DNA from: UBA2966 sp965242505
Lineage (GTDB): Bacteria; Pseudomonadota; Alphaproteobacteria; UBA2966
Direction of reading: 5' to 3'
Assembly: GCA_965242505.1 (NCBI GenBank)
Contig: OZ251449.1
Span: forward strand, 2,666,001 to 2,730,000
DNA: 64,000 bases
This document shows positions 35,280 to 42,914 of this stretch, one piece after another. A program made the position numbers and the translations under genes. The notes under the pieces are model-generated. The model saw nothing but the letters and a program-made list of their open reading frames with translations. It ran no database searches and was not told where the DNA came from. Positions within the stretch are counted from its first letter, which is position 1. The number at the start of each line of letters is the position of its first letter.

Positions 35280-35897
35280 GTGAAGCTCCATATCTCGCCG
35301 AGCTCGCCTTACGCGCGCAAGGTTCGGGTCGCGGTTCGCGAGCTCGGACTTGAGGACCGGATCGAGGAGGCGGTCACCATTCCCTGGGACGAGGGCGCCG
35401 ACGCGGTCATGCGCAATCCCACTGGCAAGGTCCCCGCGTTGATCACCGACGACGGCGACAGCCTGTTCGATTCGCCCGTCATTTGCGAGTACCTCGATTC
35501 CCTCGGCGGGCGGGTGTCGCTGTTCCCGTCGGCCGGTCCCGCGCGATGGGCGGCCCTGCGCCGACAGGCCCTGGCGGACGCCATGCTGGATGCGATGGTC
35601 GCGCGGCGCGTGGAAGGCAACCGCCCCGGCGACGCCGATTCGGAATACTGGATCGACCGGCACTGGTCGGCGGCGCAACGGTGCATCGACGAGATGGAAC
35701 GCACCTTGCCCGATGGCGACAAGCCCATCGACATCGGCGACATCGCGGTCGCCGTGGCGCTCGCCCAGATCCTGTTTCGTTTCGGCGACCAGGACTGGCG
35801 GCCGAGCCGGCCCAGGCTCGCGTCCTGGTTCGACGAGATCGCGCGTCGTCCCGCGCTCGCCGAGACCCGTCCGGTCGACCACGAACGGTCCCGCTGA
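35280..35897 (+). CDS. glutathione S-transferase family protein
   Basis: A 205-residue GST. The thioredoxin-like N-domain contains SPSSPYARKVRVAVRELGL, the VPALITDDG cis-Pro loop, and SPVICEYLD binding the glutathione gamma-glutamyl group. The C-terminal helical domain ends FRFGDQDWR and PRLASWFDEIARRPAL. It starts at GTG 35280, preceded by GAGAGGAAC. It could conjugate glutathione to electrophiles or act as a thiol reductase; the catalytic residue is probably the Ser in SPSSPY. Confidence 0.85.
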   Translation: MKLHISPSSPYARKVRVAVRELGLEDRIEEAVTIPWDEGADAVMRNPTGKVPALITDDGDSLFDSPVICEYLDSLGGRVSLFPSAGPARWAALRRQALADAMLDAMVARRVEGNRPGDADSEYWIDRHWSAAQRCIDEMERTLPDGDKPIDIGDIAVAVALAQILFRFGDQDWRPSRPRLASWFDEIARRPALAETRPVDHERSR

Positions 35898-35917
35898 CGC
35901 GATCCGGACGGGACGGC

Positions 35918-36015
35918 GGCGGGGGCGCCGCAGGGTCCGTTCGCGCTCTCCCCCCTGGCGCGACCCCCACCCCGGCCCTCCCCTTGCAAGGGGGAGGGAG
36001 AACGAGGGGGACGCG
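35918..36015. repeat. intergenic palindromic repeat copy 6
   Basis: Leader GCCGCAGGGTCCGTTCGCG, then CCCCCCTGGCGCGACCCCC and the CTTGCAAGGGGGAGGGAG palindrome. It lies between the convergent GST and M20 amidohydrolase genes. Confidence 0.85.
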
Positions 36016-36028
36016 AGGCGCCTTCCCG

Positions 36029-37279
36029 TCATCCCGCGAACCGGAGCATCGCGCGCAACAGCACGTTGCACCCGGCTTCGAGGTCTTCGGGCGTGGCGCT
36101 CTCCATCTCGTTGTGGCTGATCCCGCCTTCGCAGGGCACGAAGATCATGCCGGTCGGAGCAACCCGCGCGACGTGGCAAGCGTCGTGTCCGGCGCCGCTC
36201 ACGACGTCCATGGACGCGTAACCGCACGCGTCGGCCCCCGACCGAACCGCCTCGAGGCAGGCCGCGTCGAACACGATGGCCGGAGAGCGCCAGATCCGCT
36301 CGAATTCCAGCTCCAGTCCGGCGTCGGCCGCGATGGCTTCGCAGGCGGCCCGGAGCTCCCCGTCCATGGCGGACAGGACGGAATCGTCGGGGTGGCGGAG
36401 ATCGACGGTGAAGAAGACCGACCCGGGAACGACGTTTCTGGAATTCGGTTCCGCGTTCAGCGCGCCGACGGTGGCGCGGCCTCCCGGCCGACGGGAGAGG
36501 CCGATGCGGTTCACGGCCTCCACGGCCCGCGCCGCGCCCAGCAGCGCGTCCCGGCGGGCGGTCATGGGCGTCGGGCCAGCGTGCGCCTCCTGTCCGGTCA
36601 TGACGACCTCGTACCAGCATTGCGCCTGGCCGCCGGACACGACCCCGATGGTCTTCCCTTCGTTCTCCAGGATCGGGCCCTGCTCGATGTGGGCCTCGAA
36701 ATAGGCCGCGAGCGCCCGACCGCCGCATTCCAGGTCGCCGGCATAGCCGATGCGCGCGAGTTCCTCGCCGAGCGTATGGCCTTCCGGGTCCTGGCGCGAG
36801 AGCCCGTATTCGACGTCGAAGACGCCGGCGAAAACCCCGGAAGCGATCATCGGAGGCGCGAACCGCGAGCCCTCCTCGTTCGTCCACACGGCGACCTCGA
36901 CCGGCGCCTCGGTCTCGACGCCGAGGTCGTTGAGGGTGCGGACCACTTCGAGCCCCGCCAGCACGCCGTAGGCGCCGTCGTACTTGCCGCCGGTCGGCTG
37001 GGAATCGAGATGGCTGCCGGTCATCACGGGCGGCGCGTCCGGATCGCGGCCCGGACGCCGGGCGAAGACGTTGCCCATGCGGTCCACCGAGACCGCGCAA
37101 CCGGCCTCCTCGCACCAGCGGACGAACAGGTCCCGCCCCTCCCGGTCGAGATCGGTCAGCGCGAGGCGGCGGACGCCGCCCTTGTCGGTGGCGCCGATCC
37201 GGGCCATGTCCATCAGCGACCGCCAGAGCCGGCCGCCGTCGACGCGGAGATTCCGGTCTCCGCCCGCCGCATCCGCCAT
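36029..37279 (-). CDS. M20-family amidase (N-carbamoyl-L-amino-acid hydrolase / beta-ureidopropionase type)
   Basis: A 416-residue member of the Zn/Mn-dependent hydantoinase-cleavage amidase family. The first metal motif is GSHLDS at 88-93 with His90, the bridging Asp at about 101, NEEGSRF near 134-140 with catalytic and metal glutamates, the EAHIEQGP block, and SHNEME near the C-terminus. These enzymes remove N-carbamoyl groups from amino acids, in pyrimidine breakdown or hydantoin use. It follows a beta-hydroxyacid dehydrogenase gene on the same strand. The start at 37279 is supported by length and the upstream gene end at 37300. Confidence 0.9.
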   Translation of the reverse strand: MADAAGGDRNLRVDGGRLWRSLMDMARIGATDKGGVRRLALTDLDREGRDLFVRWCEEAGCAVSVDRMGNVFARRPGRDPDAPPVMTGSHLDSQPTGGKYDGAYGVLAGLEVVRTLNDLGVETEAPVEVAVWTNEEGSRFAPPMIASGVFAGVFDVEYGLSRQDPEGHTLGEELARIGYAGDLECGGRALAAYFEAHIEQGPILENEGKTIGVVSGGQAQCWYEVVMTGQEAHAGPTPMTARRDALLGAARAVEAVNRIGLSRRPGGRATVGALNAEPNSRNVVPGSVFFTVDLRHPDDSVLSAMDGELRAACEAIAADAGLELEFERIWRSPAIVFDAACLEAVRSGADACGYASMDVVSGAGHDACHVARVAPTGMIFVPCEGGISHNEMESATPEDLEAGCNVLLRAMLRFAG

Positions 37280-37299
37280 CGTCAGGCCCCTTCCCGCCG

Positions 37300-38196
37300 T
37301 CACTCCGACGTCTCGCCGCCGATGAAGCGGACGATGGACGAGACGTCGAGCTCGCCGCACCCGGCCTCGCAATAGAGCGCGAAGAGGGCGTGCGCCTGCG
37401 CGCCGAGCGGCGTCGACGCGCCGTTCTCCTGCGCCGCCTGCTGGGAGAGGCGGAGGTCCTTGCGCATCATCGCGGCGCTGAAGCCGGGCCGGTAGCCGTT
37501 CTCCGCGGGACAGCCCTCGACCATGCCCGGCAGCATTCCGTAGCTCACCAGGGGCCAGTTCGCGCCCGACGATTTGGAGACGATCTCGAAGAACCTGTCG
37601 ACGTCGAGACCGACGCGCCGCGCCAGCGTCAGACCCTCCGAGGCGCAGAGGAAGTTGATGCCCATCATCATGTTGTTGCAGATCTTCGTGGCGCATCCGG
37701 CGCCGGGCGGGCCGGTGTGAAAGACGTCGGCGCCGAGCACGTCGAAGTACGGTCCGGCCCGCGCGAAGCCGTCGTCCGTGGCGCCGGCGATGATCACCAG
37801 CGTTCCTTCCCGCGCGCCCCTGGTCCCGCGGGACACGGGCGCGTCCAGCATCTCGAAGCCGCGCTCCCGCGCCGCGCCCTGGACCGCGTGGACGGTGGCG
37901 AGGTCGATGGTCGACATGTCGATGAGCAGGGTGTCCGGCGCCGCCGAGTCGAGCACGCCGCCCTCGTCCAGATAGACCGCGCGCACGTGGCCGCCCTCGG
38001 GAACGATGGAGATCACCGCCTCGGCGCCGTCGCAGGCCTCGGCGATGGAACCGACGGCCACGCAGCCCGCCTCTTCCCCCCGCTTCGCGTTCTCCGGGAT
38101 CACGTCGTAGGCGCGAACGGCGTATCCCGCCCTGGCGAGGTTCGCCGACATCGGCAGTCCCATGTTGCCGATGCCGATAAAGCCGATCGCGCTCAT
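37300..38196 (-). CDS. beta-hydroxyacid dehydrogenase (3-hydroxyisobutyrate dehydrogenase-like)
   Basis: A 298-residue NAD(P)-dependent oxidoreductase. The N-terminal Rossmann motif GIGNMG is at 8-13 (FIGIGNMGLPMSANL), the substrate motif DAPVSRGTRGAREGTL near 118-132, and Lys171 in GCATKICNN is the catalytic lysine of the family. It oxidises 3-hydroxyisobutyrate-like or 2-hydroxy-3-oxo acids. It lies 20 bp upstream of the M20 hydrolase gene and 26 bp downstream of a NIPSNAP-domain gene, so all three are likely one transcript. Confidence 0.93.
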   Translation of the reverse strand: MSAIGFIGIGNMGLPMSANLARAGYAVRAYDVIPENAKRGEEAGCVAVGSIAEACDGAEAVISIVPEGGHVRAVYLDEGGVLDSAAPDTLLIDMSTIDLATVHAVQGAARERGFEMLDAPVSRGTRGAREGTLVIIAGATDDGFARAGPYFDVLGADVFHTGPPGAGCATKICNNMMMGINFLCASEGLTLARRVGLDVDRFFEIVSKSSGANWPLVSYGMLPGMVEGCPAENGYRPGFSAAMMRKDLRLSQQAAQENGASTPLGAQAHALFALYCEAGCGELDVSSIVRFIGGETSE

Positions 38197-38222
38197 CGCG
38201 TCTTCCCCCGACTCGTCCCGGC

Positions 38223-38840
38223 CTATCGCAGGGGCGAGAAGGGGGCGGGCAACAGTATCTTGCTCTCCTGCCTGAGCGAGAACTGGCGACCGCCCCTGGG
38301 CGGCCAGACGCCCGTCGCCTGCGCCCTGGCGCGGACCTCCGCGCGATGGTCGAGGCTCTCGTACGGCCAGATGTGGATGAACTTGTTGAGGCCGCCATGC
38401 TCCGTGACGCCGGCGAACGCCAGGGGCGACAGCTTGAGACGCTCCTCGAGCGCCGACTCCCAGCGCCTGGCGACCTCCGGGAACGACCCCGGTTTCAGGG
38501 TGTAGGCGCGCATCTCGTAGACCGGGCCGAGATCGCCCCTGGGCGTTTCGGGACAGAACGGCACCGGCAAGCAGATCTCGGACTGCATGTCGACGACGAG
38601 ATGGGAGACGTCCGGCGGCCAGTTTTCGTCCTTCGCCGCCTCGCCCCGGACTCGCAGCCGGTCGTCGAGACTCTCGTAGGGCCAGAGGTGCACCACTTGG
38701 TGCAGGGGGCCGATGTCGGTGCGCCAGAAACCGGCCACCTCCGAATACCTCGCCCGGTGCTCGTACTTCTCGCCGATCCCGTCGATGAGCTCCTCCGCGC
38801 CGCCGGGGATGCAGTCGTAGGTCCGGATTTCGTAGATCAT
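38223..38840 (-). CDS. double NIPSNAP-domain protein
   Basis: A 205-residue protein with two tandem NIPSNAP ferredoxin-like units (about 1-100 and 106-203). Each has the family pattern: MIYEIRTYDCIPGG / VYEMRAYTLKPG, then the HLWPYESLDDR / HIWPYESLDHR motif. NIPSNAP proteins are dimeric alpha+beta barrels of uncertain role, often found next to catabolic genes. The gene is 58 bp downstream of an alpha/beta-hydrolase gene and 26 bp upstream of the hydroxyacid dehydrogenase. Confidence 0.9.
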   Translation of the reverse strand: MIYEIRTYDCIPGGAEELIDGIGEKYEHRARYSEVAGFWRTDIGPLHQVVHLWPYESLDDRLRVRGEAAKDENWPPDVSHLVVDMQSEICLPVPFCPETPRGDLGPVYEMRAYTLKPGSFPEVARRWESALEERLKLSPLAFAGVTEHGGLNKFIHIWPYESLDHRAEVRARAQATGVWPPRGGRQFSLRQESKILLPAPFSPLR

Positions 38841-38898
38841 GTGGTCGCCCTTCCTTTCAAGCCTGTGGACGAGCCGCGGCGCGAACGCCGCGCCGGGG

Positions 38899-39867
38899 CT
38901 ATCCGGATTTCGAGCGGCCGCCGCGCCGCGCCGCGCCGCCCTTCGCCTTCTTCGGGTCGAAGCTGTTGACGCCCCAGGCGGCGCGCGGCCTGACCGGGCG
39001 GACCGGCAGGCCGTGTTCGCGCGACAGGTCGAACAGGGGAACGCCGGGCGCCAGCATGGAATTGAAGAAGAACATCAGCGCCTGGGTCATCTCCCTCGGG
39101 CGCTCGCGTGTCACGAAGTGTCCCGCGTCCAGCATCATGACCGCCTCGAGGCCGGGGATGTGGTTCTCGAGGCCCCGGAAGTACTCGATGGGCTGGCGCG
39201 GGTCGTGGGCGCCGAAGACCTGGACCACGGGGAAGGTGAACTTCGCGTAGTCCACCGGCTTGTTCTTCCGGAGATCCCGGAAGTAGCGCGGCACCGCCCG
39301 CGCCGTTCCCGGGCTGGAGAACTCGGCCGCGATCTCCTCGATCTCGGCGTCGCCGAGCTGCGTCCCGGCGCCGCACGAGCTCTCGAACCAGACGCGCACG
39401 TAGGCGGCGGGCCGGGCCATGAGCCTGGCGCAGTCCTCCGGGTTCGTGGCGTTCCACTGATGGTGCAGCGAATTGCGGACGTCGTATTCGTGCAACGAGA
39501 TGGAGCAGCGCATGTAGCGCTGGATGCGTTCGGGGACGTGGTCGCAGACGTGATCGCCGATGATCGATCCCCAGTCGTGGCCGGCGAGGCGGAACCTGTC
39601 GACGCCGAGCGAGTCGAGGACCGCGACGAGCTCGCGGGCGACGTTGGCGCCGGTGTAGTCGCCGTCCCGCTTGTCCGACTGGCCGTACCCCTTCAGGTCG
39701 AAGGCGAACACGCGGAACTGCGTGGCGAGGGTCGGGATCTGGTGTTTCCAGCACTGCCAGCTCTCGGGGATGCCGTGCAGCAGGACCACCGGCTCGCCGT
39801 CGCCGGCCTCCGCCCAATGCCATTTCACGCCGTCGACCCGCTTGGTGTGGTGGGTGAGGCCGCTCAT
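38899..39867 (-). CDS. alpha/beta hydrolase, epoxide-hydrolase / haloacetate-dehalogenase-like
   Basis: A 322-residue alpha/beta-hydrolase. HGIPES at 31-36 forms the oxyanion region, the nucleophile is Asp98 in AGHDWGS, the acid is in FGAHDPRQP (Asp222), and His250 is in DAGHFVT. The Asp nucleophile distinguishes epoxide hydrolases and dehalogenases from esterases. A basic C-terminal tail (KKAKGGAARRGGRSK) is unusual. ATG 39867; first gene of the four-gene minus-strand run that ends with the M20 hydrolase. Confidence 0.88.
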   Translation of the reverse strand: MSGLTHHTKRVDGVKWHWAEAGDGEPVVLLHGIPESWQCWKHQIPTLATQFRVFAFDLKGYGQSDKRDGDYTGANVARELVAVLDSLGVDRFRLAGHDWGSIIGDHVCDHVPERIQRYMRCSISLHEYDVRNSLHHQWNATNPEDCARLMARPAAYVRVWFESSCGAGTQLGDAEIEEIAAEFSSPGTARAVPRYFRDLRKNKPVDYAKFTFPVVQVFGAHDPRQPIEYFRGLENHIPGLEAVMMLDAGHFVTRERPREMTQALMFFFNSMLAPGVPLFDLSREHGLPVRPVRPRAAWGVNSFDPKKAKGGAARRGGRSKSG

Positions 39868-39984
39868 CCGTATCCTCCTCGACCGTCGTTGACACCGGCC
39901 CGCCGCCGGGGGCGCGCGGAGTATAGCGACGGAACCCCGGCGGAGTCAGGTCGCATGATTGACGAACGTAGATTGGATTTCCCA

Positions 39985-40013
39985 TTGCCGGCGGAGGCGA
40001 TATCGCCTAAATT
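39985..40013 (+). promoter_or_regulatory. candidate promoter with palindromic operator in its spacer
   Basis: TTGCCG (39985-39990) and TAAATT (40008-40013) are separated by 17 bp. The spacer contains AGGCGATATCGCCT (39995-40008), a perfect 14-bp palindrome. A dimer of the downstream HTH protein bound here would block RNA polymerase, so autoregulation is likely. Positions are read directly; the regulatory role is inferred. Confidence 0.6.
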
Positions 40014-40060
40014 GCTTGCATGTCCTGAATCGCAACAACGCATGCAGCGAGGAGGTTCCG

Positions 40061-41167
40061 GTGACGACGCGGCTTATCGGCGCGCGGATCAAGGCCTTGC
40101 GCGAGGAGCGCAAGCTCTCCCAGGACGATCTAGCGCGGCTGTTCGGATTCAAGGACCGACAGACCGTCTCGGCGATCGAGACCGGCGCGCGCCGCGTGAC
40201 CGCGGATGAACTGGTGCTCGCGGTCGAGAGGCTGGGCGCGCCGCTGGACTATTTCACCGATCCGTTCCGGCTCGCCGGCGAAGGCCGCTTCTCGTGGCGG
40301 CAGACAGGCGTCGGAGCGGAGCGGCTCGGCGAGTACGAACGAGGCGCCGGCCGCTGGATCGCCGCATACCGCGCCTTGGCGCCGCGGGTCGGACGCGAGG
40401 CCCCGCTCATGCGTCGGGCGCTCGGTCTTACCCGGCATTCCCGTTTCGAGGACGCCATGCTGGCCGGCGAGCGGTTCGTCGCCGAGTTCGGCCTCGGCGA
40501 GGCGCCGGCGATCGGTCTGGCGGAGGTCATGGAACGGGAGCTCGGCATCCTGGTTCTCATGGTCGACGCCGATGACGGTATCTCGGGCGCGGCCTGCCGC
40601 CTGCCCGAATTGGACGCGGTGCTGATCGCGCGCCGCGAGGTCGTCGGCCGCCGCCATTTCGATCTCGCCCACGAGCTGTTCCACATCCTGACCTGGGACG
40701 CGATGCCGCCCGAGCACTCCGAAGAGGCAGTGGAGACCGGGGGCAACCGCGTGGAGCAACTTGCAAACAATTTCGCGGCGGCGGCGCTCATGCCGGGCGG
40801 CGCGCTGGAACGGTTCGGCGGTTGGTCGAACTTGGCCGAAGAGGAATTGATCGCGCGGCTGAACGCCGCGGCGGACGAGCTTCACGTGACGTCCTCGGCG
40901 CTGCGGTGGCGGCTGGCCGCGCTCGGTGAGATGAAGCCGGCCATGTCGCGTTCGTTGCCCGAGGCGGCCCTGCGCAACAACGGACGCGCCGTCGTGGAGG
41001 ACGCTCCGCCCGCCCTGTTCTCCAAGCCTTTCGTCGAGGTCCTCGCTCTCGCCATCGACGGAGGCCATGTCTCGCTCCGCCGCGTCGCCGGCCTGCTCGA
41101 TTTGACCGTCGAAGACTTGACGGACCTGTTCGCAGCGCATGGCGTCGCGCATCCGGTCGATCTGTGA
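40061..41167 (+). CDS. XRE-family HTH / ImmA-IrrE metallopeptidase fusion protein
   Basis: A 368-residue two-domain protein. Residues about 4-62 form an XRE helix-turn-helix (ARIKALREERKLSQDDLARLFG, then RQTVSAIETGARRVT). Residues about 145-250 are an ImmA/IrrE (COG2856) zincin with HELFH at 204-208 and a glutamate ligand near 232 in VEQLANNFAA. ImmA-type proteases cleave partner repressors in ICEBs1-like elements; XRE-COG2856 fusions are predicted toxin-antitoxin or stress regulators. The GTG at 40061 is chosen because GGAGG lies 5 bp upstream and the HTH begins right after; the frame extends to a TTG at 39959 without support. The next gene overlaps its end by 29 bp. Confidence 0.9.
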   Translation: MTTRLIGARIKALREERKLSQDDLARLFGFKDRQTVSAIETGARRVTADELVLAVERLGAPLDYFTDPFRLAGEGRFSWRQTGVGAERLGEYERGAGRWIAAYRALAPRVGREAPLMRRALGLTRHSRFEDAMLAGERFVAEFGLGEAPAIGLAEVMERELGILVLMVDADDGISGAACRLPELDAVLIARREVVGRRHFDLAHELFHILTWDAMPPEHSEEAVETGGNRVEQLANNFAAAALMPGGALERFGGWSNLAEEELIARLNAAADELHVTSSALRWRLAALGEMKPAMSRSLPEAALRNNGRAVVEDAPPALFSKPFVEVLALAIDGGHVSLRRVAGLLDLTVEDLTDLFAAHGVAHPVDL

Positions 41168-41684
41168 GGTGGCGCGGCACCATGGCCCCGTGCTCGTCGA
41201 CACGAACGTCATCCTGGAGTCCCGCCGGGTCGGTTCGTGGCGCGCGCTCACGGGCGGCTATCGCGTCGAAACCGTGGAGGACTGCGTGACCGAAACGCAG
41301 ACGGGGTTTCAACGGCGGCGACCGGAGCGACAAATCGATGCCGGGGAGCTGCGCGCGTCGCTCGCGGCGGTTCATGCCGTCGGGGATCGCGAGCGCGCGG
41401 AATTGGCGATTCGGGCGCACGACATCATATTGGACAGGGGCGAGGCGTCGCTCTGGGCTCACGCGCTTCATCGGGACGACGCTTGGGTGCTGTGCGGGCC
41501 GGACAAGGCCAGCCTCCGTTTCGGGGTGCGGATGGGGTTCCGCGAGCGGCTCGTGTCGTTGGAGCGCCTCCTCGATGACGTCGGATATCGGCCAAGGCCG
41601 TCCCTGCGAACGGCGTACACGAGGAGATGGCTGGACGGAACGCTCTCCGAACTCGTTGTCGCGGAAGGAAACGGGTCTGCGTGA
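41139..41684 (+). CDS. PIN-like domain nuclease, partner of the XRE-ImmA protein
   Basis: A 181-residue protein with PIN-fold acidic residues in order: VDTNVILE (Asp21), VEDCVTET (Glu52), ILDRGEASLWAHAL (Asp99/Glu102) and CGPDKASLRFG (Asp122). PIN proteins are metal-dependent RNases, most often toxins. Its ATG lies within the 3' end of the ImmA gene (29-bp overlap), so translation is probably coupled, as in toxin-antitoxin pairs. The combination of an XRE-COG2856 regulator with a PIN-like protein recurs in many bacteria. No RNase activity is shown here. Confidence 0.8.
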   Translation: MASRIRSICEVARHHGPVLVDTNVILESRRVGSWRALTGGYRVETVEDCVTETQTGFQRRRPERQIDAGELRASLAAVHAVGDRERAELAIRAHDIILDRGEASLWAHALHRDDAWVLCGPDKASLRFGVRMGFRERLVSLERLLDDVGYRPRPSLRTAYTRRWLDGTLSELVVAEGNGSA

Positions 41685-41705
41685 GGGTCCGATGTCGATA
41701 TCTGC

Positions 41706-41735
41706 TTGACAAGTGCTGAAACCGTAACCCATAGA
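41706..41735 (+). promoter_or_regulatory. candidate promoter upstream of orphan gene
   Basis: A perfect TTGACA (41706-41711) is followed 18 bp later by CATAGA (41730-41735), a weak -10. It lies 89 bp upstream of the ATG at 41824 and after the PIN-gene stop, so it could drive the AT-rich orphan genes independently. Confidence 0.35.
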
Positions 41736-41823
41736 TTTGCAAGGCGCTCAACGCGCCGTCGTTTCGAACTGGCTCCCTGTGGAGGGGGAGGCCAGCGTGC
41801 GTACGTCACAGGCGAGAGGAAAG

Positions 41824-42345
41824 ATGTCGTCCACTAATCCCCCGGAGTGGGAAGCATACGCCTGCGGGAGACCGAAGAAGGCTGCCGACCCTTCGGACCG
41901 GTCATGCTGGGAACTGACCGAGGTTCACCATGTGGTCCATGTGCCCGAAGCGCGGCGGATACTTGAGGACGAGCGGATCAAGGCAGGTCTCGTTCATGAC
42001 GAAAGCCGGCTCAAGAGCTCCCGGGTGTGCGTGACATGGCTGTCCGCTAACACATGGCGTTATGGTTCCATTTACGGTAACGTACAATTCACTTTCGACT
42101 GGCGCAGTATCGTGAAGGGTCGGCGCGTCTATTGGGTAGAGGCGATGGAGGGCTATAAGCCGGCAGCCTATCGTTTTCTGCTCACGGATCGCGACCTTAC
42201 TGGATCCAGTTATGTCAAATCATACGACCCAGAAATCGATAACGGTCCTTTGAAACAAAAGGGCAGCAAGTGGTACTGGAACGGAAAATATACATCGGAA
42301 TTCATGATCGATGAAGATCTATTGTTGAAAAAGTGTAAAAAATAG
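41824..42345 (+). CDS. hypothetical protein in AT-rich island, 173 residues
   Basis: ATG 41824 follows AGAGGAAAG. The product has no domain I can name with confidence. Visible blocks: ELTEVHHVVHVPEARRILEDE, then VTWLSANTWRYGSIYGNVQF, FDWRSIVKGRRVYWVEAM and YRFLLTDRD. A histidine after a beta strand, a mid Tyr/Ser cluster and an overall beta-rich layout are loosely reminiscent of ADP-ribosyltransferase-fold proteins (DarT or Tpt1 type), but key residues cannot be assigned. Codon use becomes AT-rich in the last third. A TTG at 41737 would extend the frame by 29 codons. Confidence 0.6.
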   Translation: MSSTNPPEWEAYACGRPKKAADPSDRSCWELTEVHHVVHVPEARRILEDERIKAGLVHDESRLKSSRVCVTWLSANTWRYGSIYGNVQFTFDWRSIVKGRRVYWVEAMEGYKPAAYRFLLTDRDLTGSSYVKSYDPEIDNGPLKQKGSKWYWNGKYTSEFMIDEDLLLKKCKK

Positions 42346-42434
42346 AATTCGTAGATCATCACAAAGACTTTTGCCGACACAATCGCAATTCATGTCCATA
42401 TTTGGGAGTTATATCGCATGAAGTCAGAGGGATC

Positions 42435-42740
42435 ATGATGGCTTTGATTCTCGGCAATTCAATCCATATTATCGACTCGGCTCTGTTGCCCCATGTCAAG
42501 AATAGTACGCTGACTTGGATCGATATCGATATTGTCGTAGGTGAAATTCGAAGAGCCTTTGGGGGTAATTTCACCGGTAGGATCAAAGATTCGAAATCTC
42601 GAACAACCATCCTGCGTGGAGCATTATCTCTTTACGGATCGGGTCAAGGTACGACAGCCAAAAAGTTGGTTTCTCTACTCGCGGATCAGGACGTTTTTGA
42701 AAAGACTCTCTGTGAACTTGTCGTCGATCATTTCGGCTAG
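42435..42740 (+). CDS. hypothetical protein in AT-rich island, 101 residues
   Basis: ATG 42435 (or 42438) after AGAGG at short spacing. The sequence is beta/alpha mixed: ALILGNSIHIIDSALL, WIDIDIVVGEIRRAFGGNF, SRTTILRGALSLYGSGQGTT, FEKTLCELVVDHFG. No family is recognised. It starts 89 bp after the preceding orphan gene stop, in the same AT-rich DNA, and the two may have been acquired together. Confidence 0.5.
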   Translation: MMALILGNSIHIIDSALLPHVKNSTLTWIDIDIVVGEIRRAFGGNFTGRIKDSKSRTTILRGALSLYGSGQGTTAKKLVSLLADQDVFEKTLCELVVDHFG

Positions 42741-42914
42741 CCGGATAACCAGATGCCGGATTGATATCCTGATTTCCGAAAATCTTTATCAGTGAAGAAG
42801 ATCAGCGTGGGAGATAGATGTGATATTCCCATCGGTAAGGCCGAGAGGAAATACTGCAATACGGGTATTATCCCGATTCTCTCGTTCCGCCGCCGCCGCC
42901 GCGAGCGCGGCGCG

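Larger units (their letters stand above)
41685..42914. other. AT-rich foreign-looking segment
   Basis: Base composition shifts abruptly. From about 42,040 to 42,880 A and T dominate many lines, while DNA on either side is strongly GC-rich. It contains two orphan genes and no recognisable mobility gene. This suggests recent horizontal acquisition; the right border is close to the acs stop, the left is gradual through the PIN-ImmA genes. Confidence 0.75.
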
